From Chamaecyparis obtusa (taxonomy: Eukaryota; Streptophyta; Pinopsida; Cupressales; Cupressaceae): 64,000 nucleotides of DNA. Positions within the stretch are counted from its first letter, which is position 1. The number at the start of each line of letters is the position of its first letter. Position numbers and translations under genes: made by a program. Location of the stretch: contig BSBK01003248.1 of the NCBI GenBank assembly GCA_027943335.1, positions 2,356,501 to 2,420,500 on the forward strand. The letters are read 5' to 3'. Below are positions 1 to 12,300 of this stretch, piece by piece. Below the pieces are notes generated by a model. That model saw nothing but the letters and a program-made list of their open reading frames with translations, ran no database searches and had not been told where the DNA came from.

Positions 1-1317
1 ATTATATTAAGATAGAGTAGAATTGGTTTCTGCATGTTTTGTGCTTTCAAGTAGAAGTTACTATTTTACTTCTACAACATTACTACTGTGAATGTTCCTA
101 CAACACTTGTAGAGATAGACATAGTGGATGTTTTGAGTTGTTAGACAGGCTTAGAATAAGTTCACAAGCTTTTTGCAATAATTTCATTAAGTAGTCAAGT
201 GTGTTTACTTTCCTGCAACAATAGTGTAGGTTTCTTTCATGCATTTTATCTTCCTACAACATAGGTATCATGACTCTCAGAGGAACTTAGTACACAAACT
301 ATGCTATCCCATTTCAGGTCTACATCTCTAGATTGACAATATAAATGAATTTCATGATGGGGAAAGTAATCCTTAGTACGAATACATCAATCCTAAGAGA
401 GACAACGACATGATTATCATTACCTATTGTGATACTGTTCACATGTCTCCATCTTAAACATAGTGAAATTCTGCTTTGCATCCATAAGGAGAAGATAGGG
501 GGACAATTAAGAGTTTAGAGGCTCCAAGTTGTTCCATGACCCATGGATCGCTATCACAATCTATTATGTTGACATCCAAATAAAAAAACACTACTGTGTC
601 AATGCTTAACAACTCATAGGAAATGAAGAAGATCAGAAAAACAATATATCTACGCGAATAAAAATAGTTCTCAACTTTATTTGATTGACCCACTTCCAAA
701 ATTAGTGCAGCTAGGTGGAATTCCCACTCCCAAAATCAATCTCCTTGATCGAGAAAATGGATCTCGGTGGATTTCCCACTCAAAATAGTCTCATTTTCCC
801 TAAATCATGGTGTGTTGTCTCCCCGTGAGTCATCCACCATCTTGTTTTTAACTTCCAATTACTCACCTTCGTTGGCATGCACAAGAATCTCTGAGTAAAT
901 TTAGGCACTGATTTAATAATTAGTTTATCTTGTCCCCCACTTTAAAAACCCAGATGGTGATAAGATATTTATTATTTTAAAAAAATCTAGATCAATATTA
1001 AAATAATTGGGATGTGACAGATTAGAATTTTAAATAAAACCATATGAACACTTTTACTATTAAAAGTAATATAATAATTAATCAATAAAGTAAAGAATAA
1101 CAATAATTACCCATACATTAACCAGGATAACAACTTTGGTGATAGAATCACAATCAGTGTTAAGGTTTTAGTAGTACTATTTCTCTTCTTAGCTTCCTAA
1201 TTTTTCGTTAATTGTTCTATTGAACTTCTAATAAATATATTATGAAGTTCATTGAATTCATCCCCTCTAATTTTATCCTTCATTCTTATCCTATGTATCT
1301 ACCACGTCCTTGAATAT
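1..1317. other. AT-rich DNA, no recognised gene
   Basis: I see no coding region, RNA gene or known repeat here. The only open frames are short and AT-driven. The segment ends where similarity to the 3' internal end of element E1 begins, so it may be flanking DNA or another decayed repeat. Confidence 0.5.
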
Positions 1318-1523
1318 TCTTGATTCAATTTTATCAAACCTTGCTTGAGATTCTTATCTCTTATTTGAGACTTGACAATTTCCTATTTACATGTATGTTG
1401 GTCTTGTCTTTCAACTTATCTTTGTCATCTTATCTTTGTCTTGATGTGTTCCCATCCGTCGAACACATGTCTGGGTTGTTTTGTGATCCCAAATCGATCT
1501 CACATTAGTCAAAGAGGGGCAAA
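1318..1523 (+). repeat. Stub of E1 3' internal region, left of the E1 5' LTR
   Basis: This stretch matches about 43107-43356, the last internal bases before the E1 3' LTR, including the purine tract AAAGAGGGG next to the LTR. It lacks about 50 bp present at 43270-43320, where the right copy has a short duplication of GATCCCAAATCGATCTCACA. Finding internal sequence outside the 5' LTR means the left side is not a simple insertion junction. It looks like the remnant of a second E1 unit sharing this LTR. Confidence 0.75.
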
Positions 1524-2460
1524 TGTATGCACCCTAAAATGGTCAGTTAGACTTTGGGCCCCCATTCAACAATTTATCAAACCCCTGAATCAATATTTTC
1601 AAAAATCAATATTTTTCAATTCAATATCAATTTCCTTGATCAAATCCTATTTTTATCATTTATTCAATTTTATTCTATGGGCTAACCATTTTATCCTAAG
1701 TCTTTATTTAATTAAAAGGAATTCCCTCACCTTTTATTAAATAAAAAAGTCTCCACTTTCCTCTTATCCTAAGTTGCACAAATAAAGCATTATTCTTATT
1801 TTATAAAAATAAGAAAATACCTTTTTGTCTCATATGGACACAAAATTCAACTCTTATTTTCTCATTGGAGGAGATTTGAGCACATGGATTGCTCCTCTTT
1901 TAAGCTCCACCCTTGATTAAATCTTTTGCCTCTTAATCTTCATGGTCCATTCCTTTTCAATTCCTTTAAAAGGAGAGCTCTTTTCTCATTCTAGATCCCA
2001 ACTTTCAAATACTAATCTTATGCTACATAATTTCTGGGTGATTTTGGAGCTTTGGAGATCTTCTTGTATTCTAGCTTTCATTCTTGCATCATAGCTTCAT
2101 GTTTATGCTTTCTTAGCTTTGATTTCCTTTCAAGTTCTAGCTTAGCTCACATAGCTTAATTACTAAGGCTTGTAATACTTTCATTTCCATAGCTTACTTG
2201 CATCTTCATTCTTAGCATAGTTGCATTGCATTTCCATTCTTGATTCTTGAGGATATTGGCATTCTTTTCCTTGTCTGTTTGAATCTCCCATTGTGTGGTT
2301 TACTATCAAGGTTGCATGCTTCAATAGCTCTAGCTGAGAGCACTCTCAAACATCATTGTGACTCCATGCTTAGAGAGCTCTAGGTCACTTTCTCAAGGTT
2401 TCCCATTCATGGATTCTCTTGAAAATAATGACTTAGAGAAGTGCACAATTTGAGTGTACA
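1524..2460 (+). repeat. E1 5' LTR
   Basis: It aligns end to end with 43357-44293 and has the same length of 937 bp. It begins TGTATGCACCCTAAAATGG and ends GAGTGTACA, giving TGTA...TACA termini. The primer site starts a few bases downstream. Short open frames inside it are not conserved coding sequence. Confidence 0.88.
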
Positions 2461-2464
2461 TTTT

Positions 2465-2481
2465 TGGCGCCCACCGTGGGG
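2465..2481 (+). other. E1 primer-binding site
   Basis: TGGCGCCCACCGTGGGG lies four bases after the 5' LTR. This is the kind of primer site commonly seen in plant gypsy elements of the Tat/Athila group. I did not match it to a specific tRNA. Confidence 0.7.
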
Positions 2482-4635
2482 AAGAATACTCTTGTTTTGT
2501 CCTTTTTTTTATGCATTTTCATCAATTTTTCATCATCATGTTTTGCTTGCTATTTTGGCTCTTTATTTTTTTGACAGATTATCGTGCGATAGTTTTCCAA
2601 TCTTGTGTGATATTTTATTACATACCCGTGCGATACGTTTCCAGTAAAAGTATTGTTCGATAATACATGATTCTGTTGCACTGGTGTTTTATATTCTGTC
2701 GCATGCAGGTGGCGTGAAATATCATACAAAGAGAAAGTATCGCAACAGTATACTGAGAAGTATCATATGATTCTTTCTCTGATAGAACTATCACCCAAGC
2801 CTGGTAGTGAGTGATTTTGGTCCTTTCTTTTCAAGATTTGATTTGTTTGCTTTGGATTTTTGATTTGTTGTGGCAGAATAGAGGTTTACTTGTAGAATTA
2901 TTTGATTTTTGATGTGCTAACCATTGTGGGGCTAACAATTTGTGCTTGTAGGTGCCTTCATTACTTGAAATATTTTCTTAAAAGAATGCATGTCAAAGCT
3001 CCAAATGCATAAGGGCTACTAATTGTTTTTGCAGGGCTGCCCAACGCATAAAAACTAATCAAGTGCTTGTTCATTGCTTTCATTTTAAGTGCAGCATATA
3101 CTAGTTGTTTCTTTTCATAAGCACTTAATATCTTGTTGTGGGAATCTTTTGGTGGTAGGAGAGTATGCTCTTTACCCTTGTGGTGAAACATAAATCTTGA
3201 CCCATCTTTGGATTTTAAAGGCAAGAGGGTAATTGAACCTTTTCTTAGTGTGTTTGGGAGAAATTTTTGAGCTAGGAGAGTACGCTCTTCACCCTTGAGG
3301 TGAACCATAAATCTTGAAACTCAAAGGTTGATCCACTCTTTGTTTAGTTTTAGAATCATTTAGTGGGCCTACTCTTAAGAAATCAAGAGGAACGACCCAA
3401 GTGGGGACAAGCTAATGCCGAGCTATTCCGACCCACTATAAAATCAAGGCTATCAAGGACACAAAACCTTGGTAGACATAGTACTTGTCTTTGTTTGGTG
3501 TGAGTAATTGTGGGATTGTGACCATGAGTAAAATGTTAGACAAGAATTCTTAAGGTACTCTTGTGGCTGCGAGGTCCGTTACTTGCCGCAAGGTAAGGAG
3601 TCCCTTTGGGGAGCAAGAGAGGTATTACGAACAGAAGCTCTTACTAAGAACCATAGATAGAAGCCACCCTATTTTTTTGCTTATCTTCTTGGTGCAAGGA
3701 TTGATCCTAGTGGACTAGCTCGGATCACCCCAAGATTACTCACCATTTGTGTTCCTTTGGTTGTGTCATTGGCACTTCCACAACAAAGCCAATATCAATT
3801 GTGGGCAATCACTTTGTGTGAGGTGATGGGACATCAAGTGTGGGCCAAGTTGTTAAGTATTGAGCCTTTGTCTTTTTAGGCTAGTAAGTGCTTGAAGTGT
3901 TCTCGCTATGATCTACCCATGTAAACATTCTCAAACATCAAACATCACGGTAGCCTTCATAGGATTTTCTTTCTTTGATATCACAAGTGTTTTTCTTGGC
4001 AAGGTTGCTTTTGCCCTTGTGCAAGTGTCTTATGACATGTTTGATCACCTACTATTTGCAAAATTATCTAATTACTGCTAGTACTGTGTTTGAAATCAAA
4101 AAATCCAACCATCAGATTGAAACATTGACCAAATTATCCTAAAAAAAATTGAAATTTAAATAGTTACTAGTCAAGAGTCGTACAATCCTAAAATATCATC
4201 GCACACTTTATTGAGATTTATAATGTGATACTTCGTTGCTACTCTTGCATCACATAGCTTGCCTGGAAAATATCGCACCTACTACCTGGAAACTGTCGCA
4301 CAATCTTAGTGCGAAATATCATTTGGACAAATTGTATCATCTTGATACCTTGCAAACTATCGCATAGAGTCATCTTGTTATCTTACTGATTTTTGTCATT
4401 TCTAGTCTTCCTTGGTCGGTCTAGGTTAGATCTTAGGTGATATGACATGTTGCTCAACATCCAAATGACCCTAAATGGTATCAAGTTGCACAAAATGACT
4501 CTTGGTCTTCTTTCTTCCATATTTCTCATGTTTTTCTAGTCTTCCACTCCCATGGGAAACTCTTCAAGTCTTCTTGATTCTTTTCCTCTTATTATCTAGT
4601 CTTACCTTCTTCTATTCATCTCTTCTATCACTTCC
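2482..4635 (+). other. E1 leader, non-coding, with short repeats
   Basis: This is about 2.15 kb of AT-rich leader between primer site and ORF. It has a direct repeat of about 45 bp (3156-3200 and 3276-3320, each with GAGAGTAYGCTCTT and CATAAATCTTG). It also has two clusters (about 2570-2790 and 4190-4370) in which TATCGCA or its complement recurs. No gene was recognised. Confidence 0.6.
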
Positions 4636-7131
4636 ATGCTTGATTCCTCCTTTTTCAGAATCATGAATTTCAACTATCTTGTTATGGAACCTCTCTTGAA
4701 AATAGATGATCTTGAACTCATTGCTCAATTCGAAGAGTTTTATTCCTCCAATAATCCTTCTAGATATCTCATGGGTGATGAACTTAAGACAAAAATAAAA
4801 GAAAAGATGAATGAATCAGATACCTTTGTTAGGATCATAGACATGATCATGTCACAACATCCTTCCTCATCTTCCAAGTCTTACCATGAATCTTCTAGAA
4901 ATTATTTGCATTCCTCATTATCCAAGTCTTCTTCCTCCACTAGGTCTTCACTTTCCTCTTCTTCACAATCTCATTTCTCTTCTACTTCTTCCAAGAGTTT
5001 TACTTCTCTTCTGGAGACATACCATAATGAGCAACGTGACAATCCTTATGATACCTCTTCCATGAAGAGTGACACACCCATCTTTGATGACTATAATGGA
5101 TATGATGACTATGATGATGGACAATGTAGTGATACCTATGACACCGCTATTCCTAAGAGTCCTTGTTGTGTGCTTGTGCTTACTGGAAATGGGTCATCAC
5201 ATTGGATAGATCATGATGGTGATCCATATGATTCTAATTTTGAAAGAGACTTTGATGATTTCTATGAAAAATACGTAGATGATACATCTACTTCTATTGA
5301 GGAATATAAAATGTACCACACTGATTTGGAATGTAAATATTATAAGAATCCTTCCTCGAAGAACTCTCATGCTGACAATAAAGATTACACTCGCAAGCAA
5401 GATTATGTTAATATTGAACCTTTGTCTTGTGATGGTTCCCTTCCATACCCTACTTCCTCCAATACCCATACATTTCCTAAAGCTTCTGAGTCTTCCAAAT
5501 ATTTCACAAATCCTTCATCCAACAAAAGTCCTAATACTTTTCATGTGGTTTCCTATAGTTATCGTCAAGGGCTACCTCTTAAAGAAACTCAAGCTAACCT
5601 TCACTTGGCTGCAAATACTTTCAATAATGCTAAACCTAAAGAGCCTAAGCCTTTATATGCTATAATGCCTACTTTAGCTAGTCCTTCACCATCTCCTCCA
5701 AAGTCTTCCATACAATTTCAACATGCTTCCTTGTCCTTAGAAGTGGCTCCATATCAAGAGGACTCTAAAAATGATAAAGAAAAGAACACAAAGAAAGATC
5801 AAGATCAAGAACCCTCCATGTCATCCAATTTTTTTCATGATATCTCTTATCTATTTCATGGTTCTTTTGATCCTTCATGCCCTTTCTCATTCATTCCACT
5901 ATGTCTTAAGTCTCCTCCTAAGAGAGTTCAAGCTACTACTTACACCGTTGAGCTTATTGACAATCAAAATAACCTTACTACACTTGCGCTTTCCAAAGAT
6001 GATACTTCCAGTAAGGTTATTAAACATAGTGTTGTTACTTCCAATGTTAAGCCTATTGAAAATAAAGAGAAAAATTATATTCTTATGCTATCCAAAGCTC
6101 CTCGTTAAGATCAAAGCCTTCCATCTTCTTGTTCTACCACTCCGTGTTCGCTTCCACTTTCTACTCTTCCTAAGTCTTTTCAAGCTCTGAACAATCCTAT
6201 CAAAGAAGTTTCTCTTCTTCAAGATGTTCATGATCCTATTGCAAATCCTAATGCTCACTCTAAAGATGCTGATGTCCTTGGTTGTCATATAGATGTTGAT
6301 GAAATTATTGATTATCCTTTTGTATCTTCCACGTCCATCCTTGGACCTCCTCCACCAGTACTAAGGGTTTCACATCTTCCTTTCATCTTGGGCCCTTATG
6401 TCCCTTCACTTTCCCCTCCTAACTCTCCTAATTCATCATCCATCTTGGGTCCTTATGTCCCTCCATCTTGTATCTTTCCTCAAGATCAACATAGATGCAT
6501 ACCCTTGAATCCTTTTCATCCACCCACCCATCTAAACAAGTCATTTCCTCCTTCTTCCACAAGTCCCAAGTTTTTTGGAAGTAACTTGAATGTTCAATAC
6601 AAGAAAAAGAAGCAATACAAGAATCCATCAAAAAAAGAAGATCACCATGTCTCCTCTAAATGACATGGAGGCATAAAGTCAAAAGAGATATCTAAGAAGA
6701 AAATTACGAGACAAGTATGGGTTCGAAAATCCATCATTGAGGATAATCTCTCTAAATCATCAAAAAGAAATAAAAATCCTACAACTATATGGATTAGAAA
6801 GTATCTCTTGAAAGAGTCTAATGATGAGAAACAAGTGAAGTTGACATTCAAGCTTCGAAAGGCTTCCACTTCATCTTCTTCCAAAAACATTCTTCCATTC
6901 CATGCGCCTAAACCGCAACCTTTGCTATCCATTCACCATATTCCTTCACGTATTCCTTCATTCACATTTCCTCCATCCTTTTGCCACCCCTCAAGGTGTG
7001 TGTTGATGTTGATCTTGCCTTCCTTTCCATCTACCCTTTCACAATCTTTCCATTCATTATCCTTCTACCTTCTATCCTTATTTCTTATTTGCCTATTCCT
7101 CCTATCTTCCAACCTCACTCGCGTTACATAA
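4636..7131 (+). pseudogene. E1 internal ORF of unknown function, two in-frame stops
   Basis: One frame is open from ATG 4636 to TAA 7129 (831 codons) apart from TAA at 6106 and TGA at 6661. The first 490 codons are uninterrupted. I do not recognise the protein. It is rich in Ser, Pro, Asp, Tyr and Asn, with a poly-Ser stretch near residues 75-125, an acidic Asp/Tyr-rich stretch near 150-165, the repeated motif ILGPYVP near residues 584-604 and a Lys-rich patch near 655-668. The C-terminal part holds two similar WVRK/WIRK-containing segments. No CCHC zinc knuckle, protease DSG or RT motif is visible. It sits where gag would be, so a highly diverged nucleic-acid-binding Gag-like protein is possible. 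Both stops could come from C-to-T changes (CAA to TAA, CGA to TGA). The frame's length in such AT-rich DNA argues that it was once coding. Confidence 0.55.
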
Positions 7132-7788
7132 AACCTTATCCTCCATTTTTCTCTTCCATCTTCCTTTCCCTATCAGTATCTTTGAGCATATCATTTTGAA
7201 TCCTTGGCATATCATGGTTTATCCTTTCAAGGAGTAATTATCTAAAATGCTTTCCTTCTTCCAAAAAATCAAAATCAAAATCAAAAATCAAAAATAGGAA
7301 AAAAGAAAAAATTGAAAATGTGCCTTGGTGGAAACCTAGAAACAAGTGCCTTGGTAGAAAAAGTAAAGTGAAATAAATTCTTCCTATGCTAAAAACCACT
7401 CCCTTGTGGCACCTTGGATAAGTACCATGATGAAAACCTGGCAATCATGCATCATGCATAGTTATTCTACATATTTCATCCATTTCATCTTCTCTTTTTG
7501 ATCTTGACAATGTTGACCTATACATGAACATTTGGCTATCTTGTGAGCTATCTTACAATGATCTTGCTTTCATTCAATTCATGTTTAGTGTTCATATTTA
7601 TTTTCCTCCATTCACTCTAGCCTTTTTCCATCCTTTTCCCCTTTGGTCTTGATGTAATAAAAAAAGAGTAAAACACGATGCTATGAAGCCTCTTGACATG
7701 TCTACTCCTTTAGACTGTATCCTTTCCTTCTTTTGCATTACGCTTTGGTGACTTATCCTATGATGGTCTTTCATTGCTTGTCCAAATA
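7132..7788 (+). other. E1 internal non-coding region up to the E2 insertion
   Basis: It contains a motif cluster at 7321-7444 and otherwise AT-rich sequence without a recognised gene. It would continue directly into 41340 in an uninterrupted E1. Confidence 0.6.
7321..7444 (+). repeat. Motif cluster TGCCTTGGTGAAAACCTGG, copy 1
   Basis: Variants of GTGCCTTGGTRGAAACCTAG occur three to four times, followed or preceded by A-rich runs such as AAAATCAAAATC. The same motif set recurs at 41681-41790 in E1 and, on the other strand, at 57330-57545 in the 3' untranslated region of E5. Confidence 0.65.
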
Positions 7789-7793
7789 TGTTT
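7789..7793. repeat. E2 target-site duplication, left copy
   Basis: TGTTT immediately precedes the E2 5' LTR and is repeated at 41335-41339 after the 3' LTR. This fixes both outer ends of E2. Confidence 0.9.
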
Positions 7794-8122
7794 TGTTGGG
7801 TATATTCTTAATTTTCTGAGGTTTTTGTCCAAATGTTGGCTTAGTCCTCTAGTTTGTGAAGTTTTCTTGGATTCAGGTGTCAGAATTTTTTCAAAATTGT
7901 CATAACCAAGTTCAAAATCCTTACCCTAGGTCTTGTCCTTGAAGAAATTTGAAATCATGTCAAAACCCTAAAATGTCTGCCATTTTCAAATAAACCTTAA
8001 GTCATTCTCTTCATTTCTATTTGAACGTTACTTTTTAAGTCACTTAAGTTCATTGAAGAGCACATGCATTTATTTTTCACGCGGGGGTTATATATTTTTC
8101 CCTAAGTCTAGAAACCTAGTGA

Positions 8123-8130
8123 TATAAATA
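8123..8130 (+). promoter_or_regulatory. Candidate TATA box in E2 LTR
   Basis: TATAAATA lies about 1.2 kb upstream of the LTR frame and is conserved in the other LTR at about 21959. Transcription from here would include the LTR frame in the genomic RNA upstream of gag. This is a motif match only; AT-rich DNA gives many by chance. Confidence 0.25.
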
Positions 8131-8218
8131 ATATATCCTACGTCCTAATTACCTTATATTCTAATGTTTTAGTTTTTATTCAACTATGAATCTTTAAAGA
8201 AGATCTAATGGCGGTCAC

Positions 8219-8935
8219 GTGTTCACATGGAATCTTTCCAAGCCATGCGAACATGCGAAATGGCCATTGATTTTATAATGAAGCTTGATGCGGAAACAAG
8301 GTGGGACCACTAGCAATTATTTCACAAGTGGAAGCCTTTTATTTGTAAAGGACAGTGGGGCTGGTGGCAGAGGAATCTCTGAAGTTTGAAAAGTAATAAG
8401 GGGAAGATCAGACAACTGTCGTATAATCGCATGAGATCTTAGAGGCCTATGCGATCATGCAACAAGCCGTCGATCTTGCATAAAGCCAACTACGATTCTC
8501 AAGTGGGACTTTTGATAGATGTACATGAATATCATTTTCTCATTGGCTAATATTAGTAAGACCAGTGTCAATTTTTGCATATGGTTTCTCCCTGATGGGT
8601 CTTTAATACTTGCTGATGTGGAAGATGGTAGCAGACACCAATGCTCGGAAAGAAAGAAAGTACATGACAAATTGCCAGGTGTTGCAAGCATGGATTTTCT
8701 TTATTAACAAAGGTGAAGTGGGACCAGTAACTTGAAGAAAGATAATGATGGTGGTTGATTCTAATAGGTTTTTGCATGTTCGCATAAGCTTCTTTCAAGC
8801 TATGCGATCATGCGAACAACATTTTGTCTTAACGGTGGAAGTTATAAGAGACCACCATAAATAGAGAGATAAAGTGACGGTTAGTCATATGTTCGCATGA
8901 GTAATTTTCATGCTATGTGATCATGTGATGGGCCA
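8219..8935 (+). repeat. Four diverged palindrome modules in E2 LTR
   Basis: Modules near 8219-8263, 8425-8467, 8775-8820 and 8888-8935 share the pattern TTCGCATG, about 10-15 bases, CTATGCGATCATGCGAA. Each half is roughly complementary to the other. They are separated by segments sharing AAGTGGGACC-like words. The 3' LTR carries the same modules at about 22055-22770. They lie upstream of the LTR frame and could be enhancer-like or structural RNA elements; function is unknown. Confidence 0.65.
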
Positions 8936-9312
8936 TTAGATTATCTGCTAATGAGGATCAACAGTTCTAATTCAAACAGGAGATAAAGTTGATGCAAATT
9001 TGAAGTTTCTCATTGAGAAGCGACAATTCATTCCTTCGGCGGAGTAATTCTTGAATCATGCTAAATAAATTGTTGAAATGATTGCTTTAATTGCTCATTT
9101 ATCAGAATTATGCACACTCTCAGAAGTACAAAGAGATAAAAAATTTGCAGAGGCTCCCACATGAAGAATTTCGAGTACTAGCTGCTATCTCCCAATGGTT
9201 TCCCAGAAAAAGGTTGGTGAAATACTTGTGCGAATTGCTTCCCCACTAAAAGAATCACAGTTCTATAATTTATGTATCTTGCAAAGGTTTCTTTTAAAGA
9301 TAAACCCTAGAA

Positions 9313-12300
9313 ATGGCACCAAGGAAAGAATTGTCTGGTAAAATTGAGTATAGTGAAAGAGGTTTGCATGAGGATTTGTTGCAATTATTTCCCGGCTCTA
9401 CTACTAACTTGGTGAAAACCAAGAGTTTGATTCCCAAAGATCCTAGGGTAAAAGTAGTGGAGGGTTTATATGACACATAAAATTTTATTAGAGAAGCCAA
9501 AATTGGTACAATCAATGCAAGTGGTGACTCTGATATCACTGGATTGGAGTTATTCAAAGTAGGTTTTAGTTAGAGAAATGCCCCTCACCTTGTAAGAAAT
9601 ATGTGGTAGCCTGACCTAGGAAAACTTGTCATACCTGATGTCTTTTTAGATGTGGATTTGATGATCTAGGTTGCAAAGAGTTATGATCCAATCACTAGAG
9701 AGGTTAGGGATGCAAAGGGGGTACTATTGATTAAAATTTCTACTGAAGAGATTAGGAAGGTATTCGGGTTAAGTGAACCCTCATAAAGTTTGGAGAATAT
9801 TGATTTTGAAGAGCTAAGGCAAGTGTATGATGCACAAAGGAACTATTTCAGGGGCAAATTGTTGAAGGATTTCTGCACCAAAATTGGAAAAATGGTTATT
9901 ATGGGACAAAACACTCAGGAGCCTTTTAAAATGGAATATTTTGATCTCAGAGCTAAGGGTGCATATTGGTCATTATGTCAAGTTTTTGGAGAGGATGTTA
10001 GTGAAAGGATGCCAATACACTTGATGTGCATGGTGATCCAAATCCTACATGCACACATATCTATTACATTTGATTTTGCTCCTTTTATTTCTGAATTAAT
10101 CCATAATGGATTAGTGAAGATTCAAAAGAATGAAGATGAGAGGCCCTTTTGCTGGTACTCTTTCATAATGTACATGTTTTTGTTTAAAGGAGAAAGTTAT
10201 TTTGAAAAAAAAATGGAATTAGTGAGACAGAAGGATGGTGAAGATATGCCAGTCCAATTATGGAGCCTCACAATGACCTGGGATAAGAAGGATCATAGTT
10301 TCATTAATTTTGATAAATGTTTTGTAGTCAGACTGAGGAAGCTATTTGTCTTAGACAACCCAAGAATCCCAATAGTATTGGCACACCTTATTAGTCCAAA
10401 TCAGTTTGCTAAGAATCTGAATATTGTACACAATTGGGGAGATGTTATTTTCTACAATGTATCAACTGTCATCAGGTTGTATGGTTTTAGGGGGATCCCT
10501 TTTATATTGCCCTATCAGATATCCCTTAGGATTGGAATTTTAGAGTTCTTTAGGTAGTTGGGAGATATTGAAGAGTGTGCCCTCACTGGAAAAGGCAAGG
10601 GAACTTTATTCCCAAATGTTACCATTGCCCATCAATTCATAATTACCAAGGGTGGGTGGGTTTACATGGATAAAATCCTGGCTCCATACCATATGGCTAT
10701 AGCAATTTCTAGAACAACAGATCTAGAAGGTTTCCATAATGAAATGTTTAAGAAGAGAGCCAAGTGTGCCATGATTAACCATATTTTTAATTTCCCTGAA
10801 GATATTGTCAGGAATATAGGAAAGTTGTAGGAACAAGAGCTTAGGAAAGAAAAATGGCTGGTATATAGGAAGACATTAGATTTTATCCAAAAATTTGATT
10901 CTTGATGGGATCCCCTGAAAAGCATAACTCTAATGGGGAAGAAGATAGATACTCTTATGGATTGTTTTTAGGATATTTTTCAAACCCTAAATGGAACGAA
11001 GGAAAAATTTATGAAGGATGATCTAGAAAAGGCTAAAAAATTGGTGAGCAAGCCTATATTTGCAAAAAGGTTGCCCCGAGGGAGGTACATGGTGCCAAAG
11101 AAGACTGGTTATAATGTTGTGATACCAGAGCAAAGCCAGCAAAAGCAAATAGATAAAAGGGATATCCCATCAACCTTACAATAGGTTGGAAAACAAAAGG
11201 AGATTGTAGAGGTCCCTGATTCTCCTCATCCTCAAACTTATGAGGATGTAATTGACTCTCCACCATGATCAAAGAAACAAAGAGTGGAAGAAAGACCTAC
11301 TCATGTTGAAAAGGAGTACTCTCCATCATAATCTCCTGTAAGAGTTTTTGATGACCAAGATATTGCAGAACAAGTACAGCAAGTAGATGCTCTAGGTCAA
11401 ATCTTTGTGACCTATGAAGAAGTAAATGAGGGAGTTCTAGAGCCACCTGAAGAACCTAAGTTTCATTTAACAACAAGGGAATCAGAAGGTATAGAATTGG
11501 ACCCTATAATCAAGTAAGCTTGTGAAGAGTTTTTGGTTGATGATACTTTGGTTAAAACTAGGGCCTTTATGCTATTTATTTGGAAATTAAACATAAAAAA
11601 ATTTCAAGAAATCTGTGAGAAGAAACATGAAGAGAATCCAGAGAGGGATTTACAAGTCATAGAGGAAGAAGTGAAAATAGAGATGACTGCAAAATTTAAA
11701 CAAATCACTCCAGAACAGGGAAGGGATATGGTAAAGTTATCAGGAGTGCTAATCCTCCTAGAAAGGGATATAGCTGATGCAGTAGTGTTTGATGTAGTCA
11801 GAAAATAGACCACTCCTTTCCACACAACTCCAGAGGAAGTAGAATAGGTTGTTAAAGGAGTCACTTTTAGTGACAATCACCAAGCTTTGGTAATGTGGTC
11901 TTTAAGAAAGAATGAAAGTAACAAGGGAAAATGAATTGTCAAGGATGAGCTTTTAGGGAGTCTAATTGTGAGGAGGGTTATTGATACTTCTTTGGTGGAA
12001 GCATAAGGTATGGTAATGGCCACAACATAATTAACAGAAAAAGTGGCAGAAAAGGAAGCTAAAGAAAAGGAAGAGCTCACTACAAAATTGGAAACAATTT
12101 TGAAGTTTTATGGTGAGATGAAACAGGGGATTCTTGAAAGAGATATTCTAATTGTAGACTTAAAAAAGAGATTGGGAGAGCATGGCCCAATGCAATTCTC
12201 AGAGCAAATGCAGATAGCTTCCTCTGTTGCCGGGCTTTCATTCATGAAGCCCTATTGTTGAACATCCTCCTTCCCCTTTTCCTCCTTCCATAGATGAGGA

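Noticed and set aside
5197..5665. Frames on both strands overlapping the E1 ORF.
   Set aside because: They lie inside the longer E1 frame and show no independent features.
8219..8935. CRISPR-like repeat array.
   Set aside because: Modules are diverged, unevenly spaced and inside a plant LTR.
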